Part shown: one piece after another, positions 17,041-28,229 of the stretch
Layout of the letters: the number at the start of each line of letters is the position of its first letter
How positions within the stretch are numbered: position 1 is the stretch's first letter
NCBI RefSeq assembly: GCF_013410655.1
Contig: NZ_JACCFP010000001.1
Span: 3,123,501 to 3,187,500 of the forward strand
From: Nocardioides thalensis
GTDB lineage: Bacteria > Actinomycetota > Actinomycetes > Propionibacteriales > Nocardioidaceae
Direction: 5' to 3'
Length of the DNA: 64,000 bases
Notes under the pieces: model-generated
The model's database searches: none
Told to the model about the DNA's origin: nothing
What the model saw: the letters and a program-made list of their open reading frames with translations, nothing else
Program-made: the position numbers and the translations under genes

Positions 17041-17889
17041 ATGGACCCCACCCGCACCGCCCGGCCGGCCGCCCACGCCGAGGGCTCGACGTTCGTCCCG
17101 ACCCGTCTCGGACGGCTCCACGTCCGCACGCTCGGGGAGGGGCCGCTCACCGTCCTCTGGCCGTCGATGTTCGTCGACAGCCACACCTGGGACCGCCTCG
17201 TCGGCCACCTCGGCGGCGGCCGCCGCTTCGTCCTCGTCGACGGTCCCGGCCTCGGACTCAGCGACGCACTCACCCGGGACACCGACATCGCGGAGGCGGC
17301 CCACGCAGCGGTCGACCTGCTCGAAGGACTGGGCGCCGATGGTCCGGTCGACTGGGTCGGCAACGCCTTCGGTGGCCACGTCGGCTTCGACCTCGCCACC
17401 AGGCCCGGCGTCCTGCGGAGCCTGGTGGCCATCAGCTCCCCCGCCGAGCCGATCCCCGACGAGCTGCGCAAGCAGATCCGGATGATGCTGCCGATCCTTC
17501 GGGTCGCCGGGCCGGTGGGACCGGTACGGGCGGCGACCATCGAGGCGATGCTCACCGAGGCGTCCGCCGCGGATCCGCAGGTGCGCAAGGTCGTGACCGC
17601 ATCACTCGCCCGTCCGTCGCGCCGGAGCCTGACCCGCGCCGTGCGGTCCTTCATCCTTGATCGAGTCGACGTCTCGCACCAGCTGCGCGACATCGTGGTG
17701 CCGAGCCTCTTCGTCGCCTCGGACGACCGGGGCGACTGGAGTGCGGAGGACGCGCGTCACGCGGCCCGGATCGCACCCGGCGCCGAGGCCGTGGTCATCA
17801 CCGGTGCGCGCACGCTGATCCCGCTGGAACAGCCGGTCGCCACTGCGGCCGCGATCCTGGCGTTCTGGAAGAAGGTCGACCTGGCCTGA
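17041..17889 (+). CDS. Alpha/beta-hydrolase-fold protein lacking catalytic Ser and His
   Basis: A 282 aa protein with a complete alpha/beta-hydrolase pattern: WPSMFVDSHTWDRLVGHLGG, RFVLVDGPGLGLSD, the nucleophile-elbow position VDWVGNAFGGHVGFDLA, the late strand PSLFVASDDRGDW, and GARTLIPLEQP. The elbow reads GNAFG, so the usual Ser/Asp/Cys nucleophile is Ala. At the end, where GAGHLIPLEQP is common, the catalytic His is replaced by Thr. Related Ser-less proteins exist (RutD has GHALG). The enzyme is therefore probably not a hydrolase; ligand binding or another chemistry is possible. The ATG follows an AGGAAG, and expression is probably set by the divergent TetR. Confidence 0.8.
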   Translation: MDPTRTARPAAHAEGSTFVPTRLGRLHVRTLGEGPLTVLWPSMFVDSHTWDRLVGHLGGGRRFVLVDGPGLGLSDALTRDTDIAEAAHAAVDLLEGLGADGPVDWVGNAFGGHVGFDLATRPGVLRSLVAISSPAEPIPDELRKQIRMMLPILRVAGPVGPVRAATIEAMLTEASAADPQVRKVVTASLARPSRRSLTRAVRSFILDRVDVSHQLRDIVVPSLFVASDDRGDWSAEDARHAARIAPGAEAVVITGARTLIPLEQPVATAAAILAFWKKVDLA

Positions 17890-17917
17890 GGGGTCGCGTC
17901 CTCGAACACCGGGGCGG

Positions 17918-19006
17918 TCAGGTCAGCTGGTCCCGGCCGCTGCCCTTGAGCGCGGCGACGATTCCCTTCACGTCCTGCGCGCGCTCGCGCGTCGTCACGA
18001 GCAGCGCGTCGGGAGTGTCGACGACGACCACGTCGTCGAGGCCGATCACCGCGACCACCCGGTCCGAGCCCGGCACGACCAGCCCGGTGGTGTCCGAGCC
18101 GAGCACCCGCGAAGGGTCCCCCAGCACGACCCGCTCGGAGCGATCGCCGAGCAGGCCGGCGAGGGAGTCGAAGTCGCCGATGTCGTCCCACCCGAAGCCG
18201 CCGGGCACGGTGGCGACCCGGCCGGCCGCGGCCGCGGGCTCGGCGACGGCGTGGTCGATCGGGATCTTTGGGCACTGCTCCCAGAGCTCGTCGATGCGTG
18301 AGGTGTCGGCGGCGATCGTGCGCAGCGTGTCGACGAACGCCCGGTCCTGCGTCGCCAGCAGCTCGAGCAGCACGCGCGGGCGCACGACGAACATGCCCGC
18401 GTTCCAGCGGTAGCCGCCGGCGGCGAGGTAGCCCTCGGCGACCGCGACCGACGGCTTCTCCACGAACTCCTGCACCCGGCAGGCGCGGGCGTGGCCGGGG
18501 AGCGGGTCCCCCTGGTGGATGTAGCCGAACGCCGAGCTCGGGAACGCCGGCTCGATGCCGATCGTCACCAGGTAGTCCTCACGCGCCGCGGCGACGGCCT
18601 CGCGCACGGTGTCCCCGAACGCGTCGGCGTCGGGGATGACGTGGTCGGCGGCGAACGACCCGAGCACCAGGTCCTCGCCGCTCGCGTCCGCCCGCCGCTC
18701 GAGCACCGCGGCGGCGACGCCGATCGCCGCCATGGAGTCGCGCGCGGACGGCTCGGCGATCACGGCGTCGGCGCCGAGCGACGGGAGCTGCGCACGTACG
18801 GCGGCCTCGTGCCGCTGCCCGGTCACCACCAGGATCCGGTCCTCGGCGAGCGGCGCCAGCCGGTCGGCCGTCTGCTGCAGCAGCGTCCGGCCGCTGCCCG
18901 TCAGGTCGTGGAGGAACTTGGGCGATCCGGAGCGGGACAGCGGCCACAGCCGGGTGCCCGCGCCACCGGCGGGGACCACGGCCCAGAATCCGTCAACAGC
19001 AGGCAC
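17918..19006 (-). CDS. manC: Mannose-1-phosphate guanylyltransferase
   Basis: Makes GDP-mannose from mannose-1-phosphate and GTP, the step after ManB. The 362 aa protein begins FWAVVPAGGAGTRLWPLSR, with the nucleotidyltransferase loop GGxGTRLWPLS and SPKFLHDL containing the pyrophosphorylase Lys. SFAADHVIPD holds the metal-binding Asp, FGYIHQGD and FVEKPSVAVAEGYLA bind sugar, and GFGWDDIGDFDSL is the C-terminal signature. It is a stand-alone transferase without a fused isomerase domain. Only 17 bases separate its GTG from the divergent TIGR03089 gene. It matches Rv3264c in order. Confidence 0.95.
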   Translation of the reverse strand: MPAVDGFWAVVPAGGAGTRLWPLSRSGSPKFLHDLTGSGRTLLQQTADRLAPLAEDRILVVTGQRHEAAVRAQLPSLGADAVIAEPSARDSMAAIGVAAAVLERRADASGEDLVLGSFAADHVIPDADAFGDTVREAVAAAREDYLVTIGIEPAFPSSAFGYIHQGDPLPGHARACRVQEFVEKPSVAVAEGYLAAGGYRWNAGMFVVRPRVLLELLATQDRAFVDTLRTIAADTSRIDELWEQCPKIPIDHAVAEPAAAAGRVATVPGGFGWDDIGDFDSLAGLLGDRSERVVLGDPSRVLGSDTTGLVVPGSDRVVAVIGLDDVVVVDTPDALLVTTRERAQDVKGIVAALKGSGRDQLT

Positions 19007-19011
19007 CCGGC

Positions 19012-19018
19012 GACAATA
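19012..19018. promoter_or_regulatory. Overlapping divergent -10 elements for manC and the TIGR03089 gene
   Basis: Within a 17-base gap, TATTGT on the minus strand (19018-19013) lies 6 bases from the manC GTG, and GACAAT on the plus strand (19012-19017) lies 6 bases from the other GTG. Both genes seem to be leaderless, with -10 boxes sharing the same bases. Confidence 0.4.
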
Positions 19019-19023
19019 GCGGC

Positions 19024-19776
19024 GTGCCCACGTTCTCTGACGTCATGTCCGCCCGGTTGCGCCGCGACCCCGGCCAGCCGCTCGTCACGTTCTACGACGA
19101 CGTCACCGGCGAGCGCGTCGAGCTCTCGGTGACCACCTACGCCAACTGGGTCGCGAAGGCGTCGTCGCTGCTCGTCGACGAGCTCGACCTCGAGCGGGGC
19201 GACACGATCCGCATCGACCTGCCGCCGCACTGGTTGGGCACGGTGTTCCTCGGCGCGGCCTGGACGGCCGGCCTCGTCGTCACCGACGCGGACGACCCTG
19301 ACGCGGTCGTGTGCGGCCCCGACACGCTCGGCGACTGGGCGCCGCGGGCGACCGAGCTCGTCGTACTGGCGTGCTCGCTGCTGCCGCTGGGGGTCCGGTT
19401 CGCCGAGCCGGTGCCCGCGGGCGTGCACGACGTGGGCGTCGAGATCTGGTCGCAGCCCGACGCGTTCATCCCCTGGGACCCGCCGGGTGAGGGTGATCCC
19501 GCGCTGGCCTGGGCGGGTCTCGATACGGCCTCGCCTAGCGGCTCGGCCTACTCGACCACCCTGAAGGAAATGATAGAGACGGCCGCCGCCGGGACTCTCG
19601 TCTCCGACGGCGACCGCCTCTTGTCGACCGCGAACCCGGCTTCCCCACCAGGTGTCGCGGCCTTCCTGGAGCCCGTGGTCTCCCACGGCTCCCTGGTCCT
19701 GGTCGCCCGGGCCGGACAGGAGCGTCTCGATGCGATCTACGCCGCCGAGCGCGCCACCGCCCGCTTCCCCGCCTAG
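19024..19776 (+). CDS. TIGR03089 family protein (AMP-ligase N-terminal-like)
   Basis: A 250 aa actinobacterial protein of unknown function that resembles the N-terminal part of acyl-adenylate ligases: PLVTFYDDVTGERVELSVTT, YANWVAKASSLLVDEL, and GDTIRIDLPPHWLGTVFLGA. It lacks the ATP-binding and C-terminal ligase parts, as is normal for the family. A type B repeat (19515-19560) is read through in frame and encodes LDTASPSGSAYSTT (residues about 166-179), just before a helix (KEMIETAAAG). The insert probably sits in a surface loop. Rv3268 is the likely counterpart. Confidence 0.85.
   Translation: MPTFSDVMSARLRRDPGQPLVTFYDDVTGERVELSVTTYANWVAKASSLLVDELDLERGDTIRIDLPPHWLGTVFLGAAWTAGLVVTDADDPDAVVCGPDTLGDWAPRATELVVLACSLLPLGVRFAEPVPAGVHDVGVEIWSQPDAFIPWDPPGEGDPALAWAGLDTASPSGSAYSTTLKEMIETAAAGTLVSDGDRLLSTANPASPPGVAAFLEPVVSHGSLVLVARAGQERLDAIYAAERATARFPA
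19515..19560 (+). repeat. Type B palindromic repeat, copy 1 (inside the TIGR03089 gene)
   Basis: Begins GGGTCTCGATACG and ends CTACTCGACCACC, with a CTAG-containing centre. It matches copy 2 at 29771-29817 (opposite strand) at 42 of 44 positions. It lies inside a coding region and contributes about 15 codons without breaking the frame. Confidence 0.85.
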
Positions 19777-19800
19777 GTGCCAGGCACCGCTTCCCCTTCT
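19776..19800 (+). terminator. Possible terminator after the TIGR03089 gene
   Basis: GGTGCC-A-GGCACC (effective stem GGTG/CACC) begins at the stop codon and is followed by a pyrimidine tract. It lies between two convergent genes. The stem is short, so the call is weak. Confidence 0.3.
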
Positions 19801-19810
19801 TCCCCTCGAT

Positions 19811-21922
19811 TCAGCCGATGTAGTTGAACGCGCCCGCGCTCTTGCCCAGCGTCACCCGCTCGCCGAAACCCTTGCGGGTGCCCGGGAACAGGTAGAGGTC
19901 GCCGGACTCCTTGCCGCGCGCCACCAGGTCCGCGTGGCCGGTGAGGCCCACGTCGCTGACGCCGACCAGCCAGTCGTAGCCGGCGACGTCGAGCGTGACC
20001 GGCTTGGTGCCGACCAGCCCGCCGGGGCCGTTGCCCGGGCGCAGCGTGATCCGGTCGCCGGTGCGGCTGAAGACGTCGGCGGCGCCGTCGAAGTCCCACC
20101 GGCCGACGCCGACGATGCGGTTGGCCTTGATGTTGCCGTAGGCCGGGTAGCTCTCCCGCAGGCCCTCGGTGCCGGCGCCCGGGTAGAGCCGCATCGAGCC
20201 GCCCTTCGGCTGGCCCATCAGGTCCGGGTAGCCGTCGCCGGTCATGTCGCCCACCGCGGACAGCAGCTGGACCCGGCCGAAGCCGGTCGCGATCTGCCGG
20301 GCCGTGTCGAACTTGCCCTTGCCGAGACCGCGGTAGAGGTCCAGGCTGCCGTCGCCGGCGCGGACCACCAGGTCGCCGACGCCGTCGCGGTCCCAGTCAC
20401 CGGCCTTGAAGATGTTGCGCACGCCGTCGAGGTCGAGCCCGGTCTCGACCGGCTCGCCGACGGAGACCCGGCCGTCGTTGGCGCGGCGCAGCGGCAGGAT
20501 CACCACGGTGCCGTTGCTCGCCCGACGCGCGACCAGGTCGGGGTGGGCCGAGCCGATTAGGTTGGACTCGAGCTCTCGGCCGCGCCAGTCGGTCTGGTAC
20601 TCCTTCGCCTTGGCGCGGATGTCGGAGAGCCGGTTGTAGAGGTACTGCCCGGGGCAGGCCGTCGATCCGGCGTCGCGGTGCCCGTTGATGGCCTGGAAGT
20701 AGCGCGAGGTGACGAACGTCTTCTTCCACCCGGCGCCGACGCCGTGCAGGCCGAGCTTCCAGGCGAACAGGCGTCCGTAGGCCTCGATCATCGCGTCGGA
20801 GGGACGGGCGGTCTCGAAGTTGCCGATCGCCGACATCGCGAACGCGTCGTCGTTGTAGCCGAGCGTGTGGGCGCCGACGACGGGCCGGTGGACCCCGCCG
20901 TAGCGGCCCTCCCAGATCCGGCCGAAGCGGTCGACGAGGAAGTTGTAGCCCACGTCGCTCCAGCCCAGCGAGCGCGTGTGGTAGGCGTAGATGCCGCGGA
21001 TGATGCCGGGCACCTGGGCGCGGGTGTAGTCGTTGGCGTTGACCGTGTGGTGGACGAAGCCGGCGTGGATCTCGTGGTAGTGCAGCGACGGCTTGTCGCG
21101 CATCCGCTCGTCGGCACCCCACTGGGCGCGGGAGAAGATCTTCGGCCGCGGGGCGACCGTGGTCACCGCGCGCATCTGCGCGTCGCCGCTGGCCGGCGCC
21201 TCGACGACCGCGGTGTCCGCGGTATCGGGGGCCATCAGGTCACCGGTGTCGATCTCGGGTGCCTGGCGCGCGGTCTGCTTGCTGGCGCCGGGGTCGATGA
21301 CGGCGAGCTTCATGTCGGCCGGCGCGGTGCGGTCGGCCTCGACGCGGACCTGCACCTCGTCGACCTCGCCGACCAGGAGCGGGTCGGTGCCCGGACGGGC
21401 GTTGGCCGCCTCGGCGCTGTCGGGGTCGGGGCCGTGGTCGTCGTGGTACTCCAGGCCGATCCAGCCCGACCAGGTGCCCGCGTCGCGGTAGCGGACCTCG
21501 AGCCCGATCGCGTCGTCCGGGACCCTGCTGCCGTGTGCCCACGTGACGCCGACGGCGCCGTACCCCTCGACCGGGACGGCGTCGCTGGTGATGTGCTCAC
21601 CGGTCGCCGTACGGCGCGTGGTCGCGCGCAGCGCGCCGGCCGCGAGCCGGGCGCCTGCCGGCGCGGTGAGGCTGTACTCGTCGACCTCGGCGTCGACCGG
21701 AGCGGTGGGGACCGTGGCCGGACGCTCGGCGGACCGGAGGAACACGCCGTGACCGGGCAGCACGCCCTCGGCGTCGGACGGCGGCCGCACGTCCATCGTG
21801 ATCGTGCGCGCCGCGGGCGTCAGCACCGCGACCACCACGGCCAGCGCGAGCAGCTGCTGGCAGGCGGTCACGAAGCGACTGCGGTTGGCCGTCGACGGGC
21901 CGGAGAAGCTCGGGGAAAACAT
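19811..21922 (-). CDS. Secreted N-acetylmuramoyl-L-alanine amidase with FG-GAP-type repeats
   Basis: Cleaves the bond between MurNAc and the peptide stem outside the cell. The 703 aa protein has a hydrophobic export signal at about residues 18-40 and a linker. A zinc amidase_2/PGRP domain (about 265-450) includes RAQWGADERMR, FVHHTVNANDYTRAQV, YNFLVDRFGRIWEGRYGG and INGHRDAGSTACPG, which hold the expected His, Tyr and Cys/His ligands. The C-terminal quarter has at least four FG-GAP/VCBS-like repeats (GDWDRDGVGDLVVR, GDMTGDGYPDLM, GRWDFDGAADVF) that may bind wall carbohydrate. It stands alone on the minus strand with a 190-base upstream region carrying GTCACAC repeats. Confidence 0.92.
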   Translation of the reverse strand: MFSPSFSGPSTANRSRFVTACQQLLALAVVVAVLTPAARTITMDVRPPSDAEGVLPGHGVFLRSAERPATVPTAPVDAEVDEYSLTAPAGARLAAGALRATTRRTATGEHITSDAVPVEGYGAVGVTWAHGSRVPDDAIGLEVRYRDAGTWSGWIGLEYHDDHGPDPDSAEAANARPGTDPLLVGEVDEVQVRVEADRTAPADMKLAVIDPGASKQTARQAPEIDTGDLMAPDTADTAVVEAPASGDAQMRAVTTVAPRPKIFSRAQWGADERMRDKPSLHYHEIHAGFVHHTVNANDYTRAQVPGIIRGIYAYHTRSLGWSDVGYNFLVDRFGRIWEGRYGGVHRPVVGAHTLGYNDDAFAMSAIGNFETARPSDAMIEAYGRLFAWKLGLHGVGAGWKKTFVTSRYFQAINGHRDAGSTACPGQYLYNRLSDIRAKAKEYQTDWRGRELESNLIGSAHPDLVARRASNGTVVILPLRRANDGRVSVGEPVETGLDLDGVRNIFKAGDWDRDGVGDLVVRAGDGSLDLYRGLGKGKFDTARQIATGFGRVQLLSAVGDMTGDGYPDLMGQPKGGSMRLYPGAGTEGLRESYPAYGNIKANRIVGVGRWDFDGAADVFSRTGDRITLRPGNGPGGLVGTKPVTLDVAGYDWLVGVSDVGLTGHADLVARGKESGDLYLFPGTRKGFGERVTLGKSAGAFNYIG

Positions 21923-21955
21923 GGTGAATCTGCTCCAGTCGTGTGCGGGGAAGGT

Positions 21956-21991
21956 GTCACACGAGAAGCAACTTTCACATCAGTCACACGC
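21956..21991 (+). promoter_or_regulatory. GTCACAC direct repeats upstream of the amidase
   Basis: GTCACACGA (21956-21964) and GTCACACGC (21983-21991), with TTTCACATC between them (21973-21981), lie 34-69 bases upstream of the amidase ATG. The 9-mers resemble the GTCACA-type direct repeats described for MtrA in M. tuberculosis. MtrA control of this amidase is an inference. Confidence 0.35.
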
Positions 21992-22064
21992 GTTGGGAAG
22001 AGATCGCGAGTAACTACAAACGTGTAATTTCCACTCGACACGCCGACGTTCCCCAGAAATGTCA

Positions 22065-22095
22065 AGTCCCCGATCGGCAGGGCCGATCGGGGACT
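22065..22095 (-). terminator. Strong hairpin terminator after the ABC exporter operon
   Basis: AGTCCCCGATCGGC (22065-22078) and its exact complement (22082-22095) form a 14-bp stem with a 3-base loop, 20 bases beyond the stop of the Wzt gene. A short T-containing tract follows on the minus strand. It separates the galactan operon from the amidase. Confidence 0.85.
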
Positions 22096-22114
22096 GAGCA
22101 GGAGCGGTCACCCG

Positions 22115-22885
22115 CTACACGTCGTCTCCGGTGTCCTCGTCCTCGTAGACGTCGTCGGGGTCGGCGTCGTAGTGGAGGTACTTGATGCCCTCGTCGACGT
22201 CGCCGTCGAAGCCCATCCGGCCGTTCTCGAGCACGATCACCCGGTTGCACATCTTGCGGACCGAGCCGGCCGCGTGGCTGACGTAGAAGATGGTGCGGCC
22301 GCTCTCGCGGACCTCCTTCATCTTCTGCATGCACTTGCGCTTGAAGGGCTTGTCCCCCACCGCGAGCGCCTCGTCGGCGAGGAAGATGTCCGAGTCGACG
22401 TGGATGGCGACCGAGAATCCGAGCCGCGCGCTCTGGCCCGAGGAGTAGTGGCCGACCTGGGTGTCCAGCTTCTTCTCCAGGCCCGAGAATTCCACGATCT
22501 CGTCGAACTTCCGCATCGTCTCGGCCTCGCTCATGCCGAGGATCGCGGCGTTGAGGATGAGGTTCTCCCGGCCGGTCAGCTGCGGGTGGAAGCCGGCGCC
22601 GGTGGCGATGAGCCCGGCGATCCGGCCCCGGGTGAGCACGGTGCCACCGTCGGGCCGCATCACGCCGCTGATCATCTTCAGCAGCGTGCTCTTGCCGGAG
22701 CCGTTGAGGCCCATCAGCCCGATCGACTCCCCCTCCTCGACCGTGAACGACACGTCGTCGACGGCGCGGAAGGTGTCGCTGATCTGCTGCCGGCGCGCGA
22801 GCGCGACGGTGATCTGCTTGAACGTGCGGTGGTACTGGAGCGTGAACTCCTTGGTGACGTTCTCCGCCTTGATCGCGATGGCCAT
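22115..22885 (-). CDS. wzt: ABC transporter ATPase, Wzt/RfbE type (galactan export)
   Basis: ATPase of a two-component polysaccharide exporter. The 256 aa protein has Walker A GLNGSGKST, a Q-loop in GAGFHPQLTGRENL, the signature YSSGQSARLGF and Walker B DIFLADEALAVGD, followed by SHAAGSVRKMCNRVIVL with the H-loop His. It lacks the C-terminal glycan-recognition domain of O-antigen Wzt, as in mycobacterial Rv3781, and ends with an acidic tail. It starts 1 base after the permease stop, and the operon ends at the 22065 hairpin. Together with the permease it probably flips lipid-linked galactan across the membrane. Confidence 0.92.
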   Translation of the reverse strand: MAIAIKAENVTKEFTLQYHRTFKQITVALARRQQISDTFRAVDDVSFTVEEGESIGLMGLNGSGKSTLLKMISGVMRPDGGTVLTRGRIAGLIATGAGFHPQLTGRENLILNAAILGMSEAETMRKFDEIVEFSGLEKKLDTQVGHYSSGQSARLGFSVAIHVDSDIFLADEALAVGDKPFKRKCMQKMKEVRESGRTIFYVSHAAGSVRKMCNRVIVLENGRMGFDGDVDEGIKYLHYDADPDDVYEDEDTGDDV

Positions 22886-22886
22886 G

Positions 22887-23751
22887 TCAGAGGCGCTCCG
22901 GGATCTTGTTGTCGAGCTTGTTGAAGATCAGCTGCGCGCCCACGAGCATCACCAGGCCGACGCCGAGCATCCCGAGCCCGAGCAACAGCAGGTTGTCGGG
23001 CAGGTGCTCGGCCATGATGTCGGACTTGCTGTGGTCCTTGTCGGGGACGCCGACCCAGAACGCGCGCTGGAACAGCAGCACGGCGTCAGCGAGCGGGTTG
23101 AGCAGGTAGAAGTCCGCCGCGCGGCCGAAGCGGCTCTCGACCATGCTGTAGGGGTAGATCATCGGCACGCCGAAGCGCACCAGCATCTGCAGGACGTTGA
23201 CGATGTTGCCGAAGTCGCGGAAGAACACGTTGGCGACGCTGAACACGAGCGCGACCGCCGTCCCGATCGCCATGATCATCAGGAGCGCGATCACCATCGC
23301 GAGCATGCCCACCGGGTCTGGAGTCCAGCCGCTCAGCACGCACGCGATGACGAGCACCACGAGCTGCGGACCCACGTGGTACAGCGACACCAGCATCGTC
23401 GCGACGGGGAACATTTCCCGCGGCAGCGGCATCTTCACGACGATCGACTTGTTCCGCACGATCGACCGGGTGCCGGCGCCGAACGTCTCCGTGAAGAAGT
23501 GGACGATCACCAGTCCGGCGAACAGGTGGATAGGGAAGTTCGGCACCTCGTCGTGCAGGTTGAGGACGCCGCCGATGATCGCCCAGTAGACGAGGAACTG
23601 CGCGAGCGGGTTGATGTAGGACCACAGCAGCCCGAGGAACGACCCCTGGTAGCGCGCGTTGATCTCACGGCGCACCAGGAGCCGCAGCAGGTAGCGCCGC
23701 TGGAAGACCGCCAGCAGGCCGTTGTTGGCCGTCGGCGGCGTCAGCTGCGCC

Positions 23752-23759
<8 letters not shown>
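22887..23759 (-). CDS. wzm: ABC transporter permease, Wzm/RfbD type (galactan export)
   Basis: A 290 aa ABC-2 type permease with six predicted spans. The N-terminus LLRLLVRREINARYQGSFLG is the typical amphipathic entry helix of polysaccharide exporters, followed by LLWSYINPLAQFLVYWAII. SIVVKMPLPREMFPVATMLV and FFRDFGNIVNVLQMLVRFGV are conserved loop segments. It overlaps the glfT2 stop by 8 bases and is separated by 1 base from its ATPase. Its counterpart in M. tuberculosis is Rv3783, which works with the Rv3781 ATPase in galactan export. Confidence 0.92.
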
Positions 23760-27005
<3,246 letters not shown>

Positions 27006-27007
27006 TC

Positions 27008-27013
27008 AGTCTA
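27008..27013 (-). promoter_or_regulatory. Predicted -10 element of the glf operon
   Basis: TAGACT on the minus strand, 8 bases before the glf GTG. It implies a leaderless transcript for the four-gene galactan operon. Confidence 0.5.
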
Positions 27014-27091
27014 CGGTCGTCCGGGACCCATTCCCCCATCCGGGCGACCCCGGCGCGGCGATAAGTCCGGGACACTGTCGGCGTATCCCTC

Positions 27092-27097
27092 TACCCT
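27092..27097 (+). promoter_or_regulatory. Predicted -10 element of the PAP2 gene
   Basis: TACCCT with 7 bases to the GTG at 27105. Together with the glf hexamer it divides the 105-base gap into two divergent promoters. Confidence 0.4.
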
Positions 27098-27104
27098 TCT
27101 GCAG

Positions 27105-28229
27105 GTGAACAACGAGTACGGCGCACCGCGCTGGCTCCCGCGTTTCGCCCTGGCATGGGGAGCCGGGCTGGCACTCGCAGTAGCCACCGTCGTGATCTCC
27201 CTCACAGAGGACCTCCCCATCCGGGACCCGGACGACGACATCGTGCCGGGCTACATCCGATATCCGGCGATCGTGCTCGGCGCGATCCTGGCCGACATCG
27301 TGCCCCGCGTGCTCCACCGCGCAGGACGGCCGGGTGCCGGCTGGCTGTTGCGCGTGGTCATGCACTGGGGCGAGGTCGTGCGGGAGCGGTGGCAGCGCGA
27401 CCACCTCCTGTTCGCGCTCAACGGCGGGCTCGCGTGGTACCTCTGCTACGCCGCGTTCCGCAACGTCAAGAGCATGGCTCCGTTCGTCCACGAGAAGATC
27501 TACGACGACCAGCTCGCCGACGTCGACCGGTTCCTGTTCGCGGGCCACGACCCCGCGTCGGTGCTGCACGAGTGGTTCGGCACCGGCTGGGTGGCCCACC
27601 TGCTCGCGATCGTCTACGTCGCGTGGATCGTGATGGTGCCGATCACGATCGCGATCGCCCTGGTGTGGACCCGCCACACCCGTGCCGGCGAGTGGCTCGT
27701 CACTGCGATCGCCGTCGACTGGGTGCTCGGTGCGGCCATCTACCTGCTCGTGCCGACGGTCGGGCCGATCTACTCCGACCCGGCGACCTTCGCCTCGTTG
27801 CCCGAGACGTTCGTCACTCCGCTCCAGGAGGACCTGTGGTCCGACCGGCTGGCGGTGATGGCCGACCCGGTCGGCGCGGGCACCCTGCAGACCGTCGCGG
27901 CGTTCGCGTCGCTGCACGTCGGCATCATGGTGACCATCTGCATCGTCGGCGAGCTGATCGCGCTCCCCCGGTGGGTGCGCGTGTCGAGCTGGGTCTTCCT
28001 CGGGCTGACGATCCTGTCGACGGTCTACTTCGGGTGGCACTTCGCCGTCGACGCCGTGGGCGGGGTCGCGCTGGGCGCGACCGGCGTCTGGGCCGCCGGC
28101 ATCGCGACCGGCAACCGCGTCGGCTGGCGCCTCCGGCTCAGGCGCGAGGAAGAGCCCGCATCCGCCGCGCGTCCTGAAGAGCTCGACGTGCGTTCCGAGC
28201 CTCCGGGCGACCACCTCGCACGGGACTGA
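27105..28229 (+). CDS. PAP2 superfamily membrane phosphatase/phosphotransferase
   Basis: A 374 aa integral membrane protein with about six spans. The PAP2 signature is present in the inositol phosphotransferase (PAP2_3) style: AFASLHVGIMVTI (motif with Ser and His) and GWHFAVDAVGGVALG (catalytic His and Asp). Before these come NVKSMAPFVHEKIYDD and LVPTVGPIYSDPATF, both common in this subgroup. The reaction is removal or exchange of a phosphate group on a lipid or polyol. It is divergent from glf. The GTG at 27105 is chosen because it follows TACCCT; the upstream frame is antisense to glf. The last 92 bases overlap the convergent glycosyltransferase gene. Confidence 0.85.
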   Translation: MNNEYGAPRWLPRFALAWGAGLALAVATVVISLTEDLPIRDPDDDIVPGYIRYPAIVLGAILADIVPRVLHRAGRPGAGWLLRVVMHWGEVVRERWQRDHLLFALNGGLAWYLCYAAFRNVKSMAPFVHEKIYDDQLADVDRFLFAGHDPASVLHEWFGTGWVAHLLAIVYVAWIVMVPITIAIALVWTRHTRAGEWLVTAIAVDWVLGAAIYLLVPTVGPIYSDPATFASLPETFVTPLQEDLWSDRLAVMADPVGAGTLQTVAAFASLHVGIMVTICIVGELIALPRWVRVSSWVFLGLTILSTVYFGWHFAVDAVGGVALGATGVWAAGIATGNRVGWRLRLRREEEPASAARPEELDVRSEPPGDHLARD

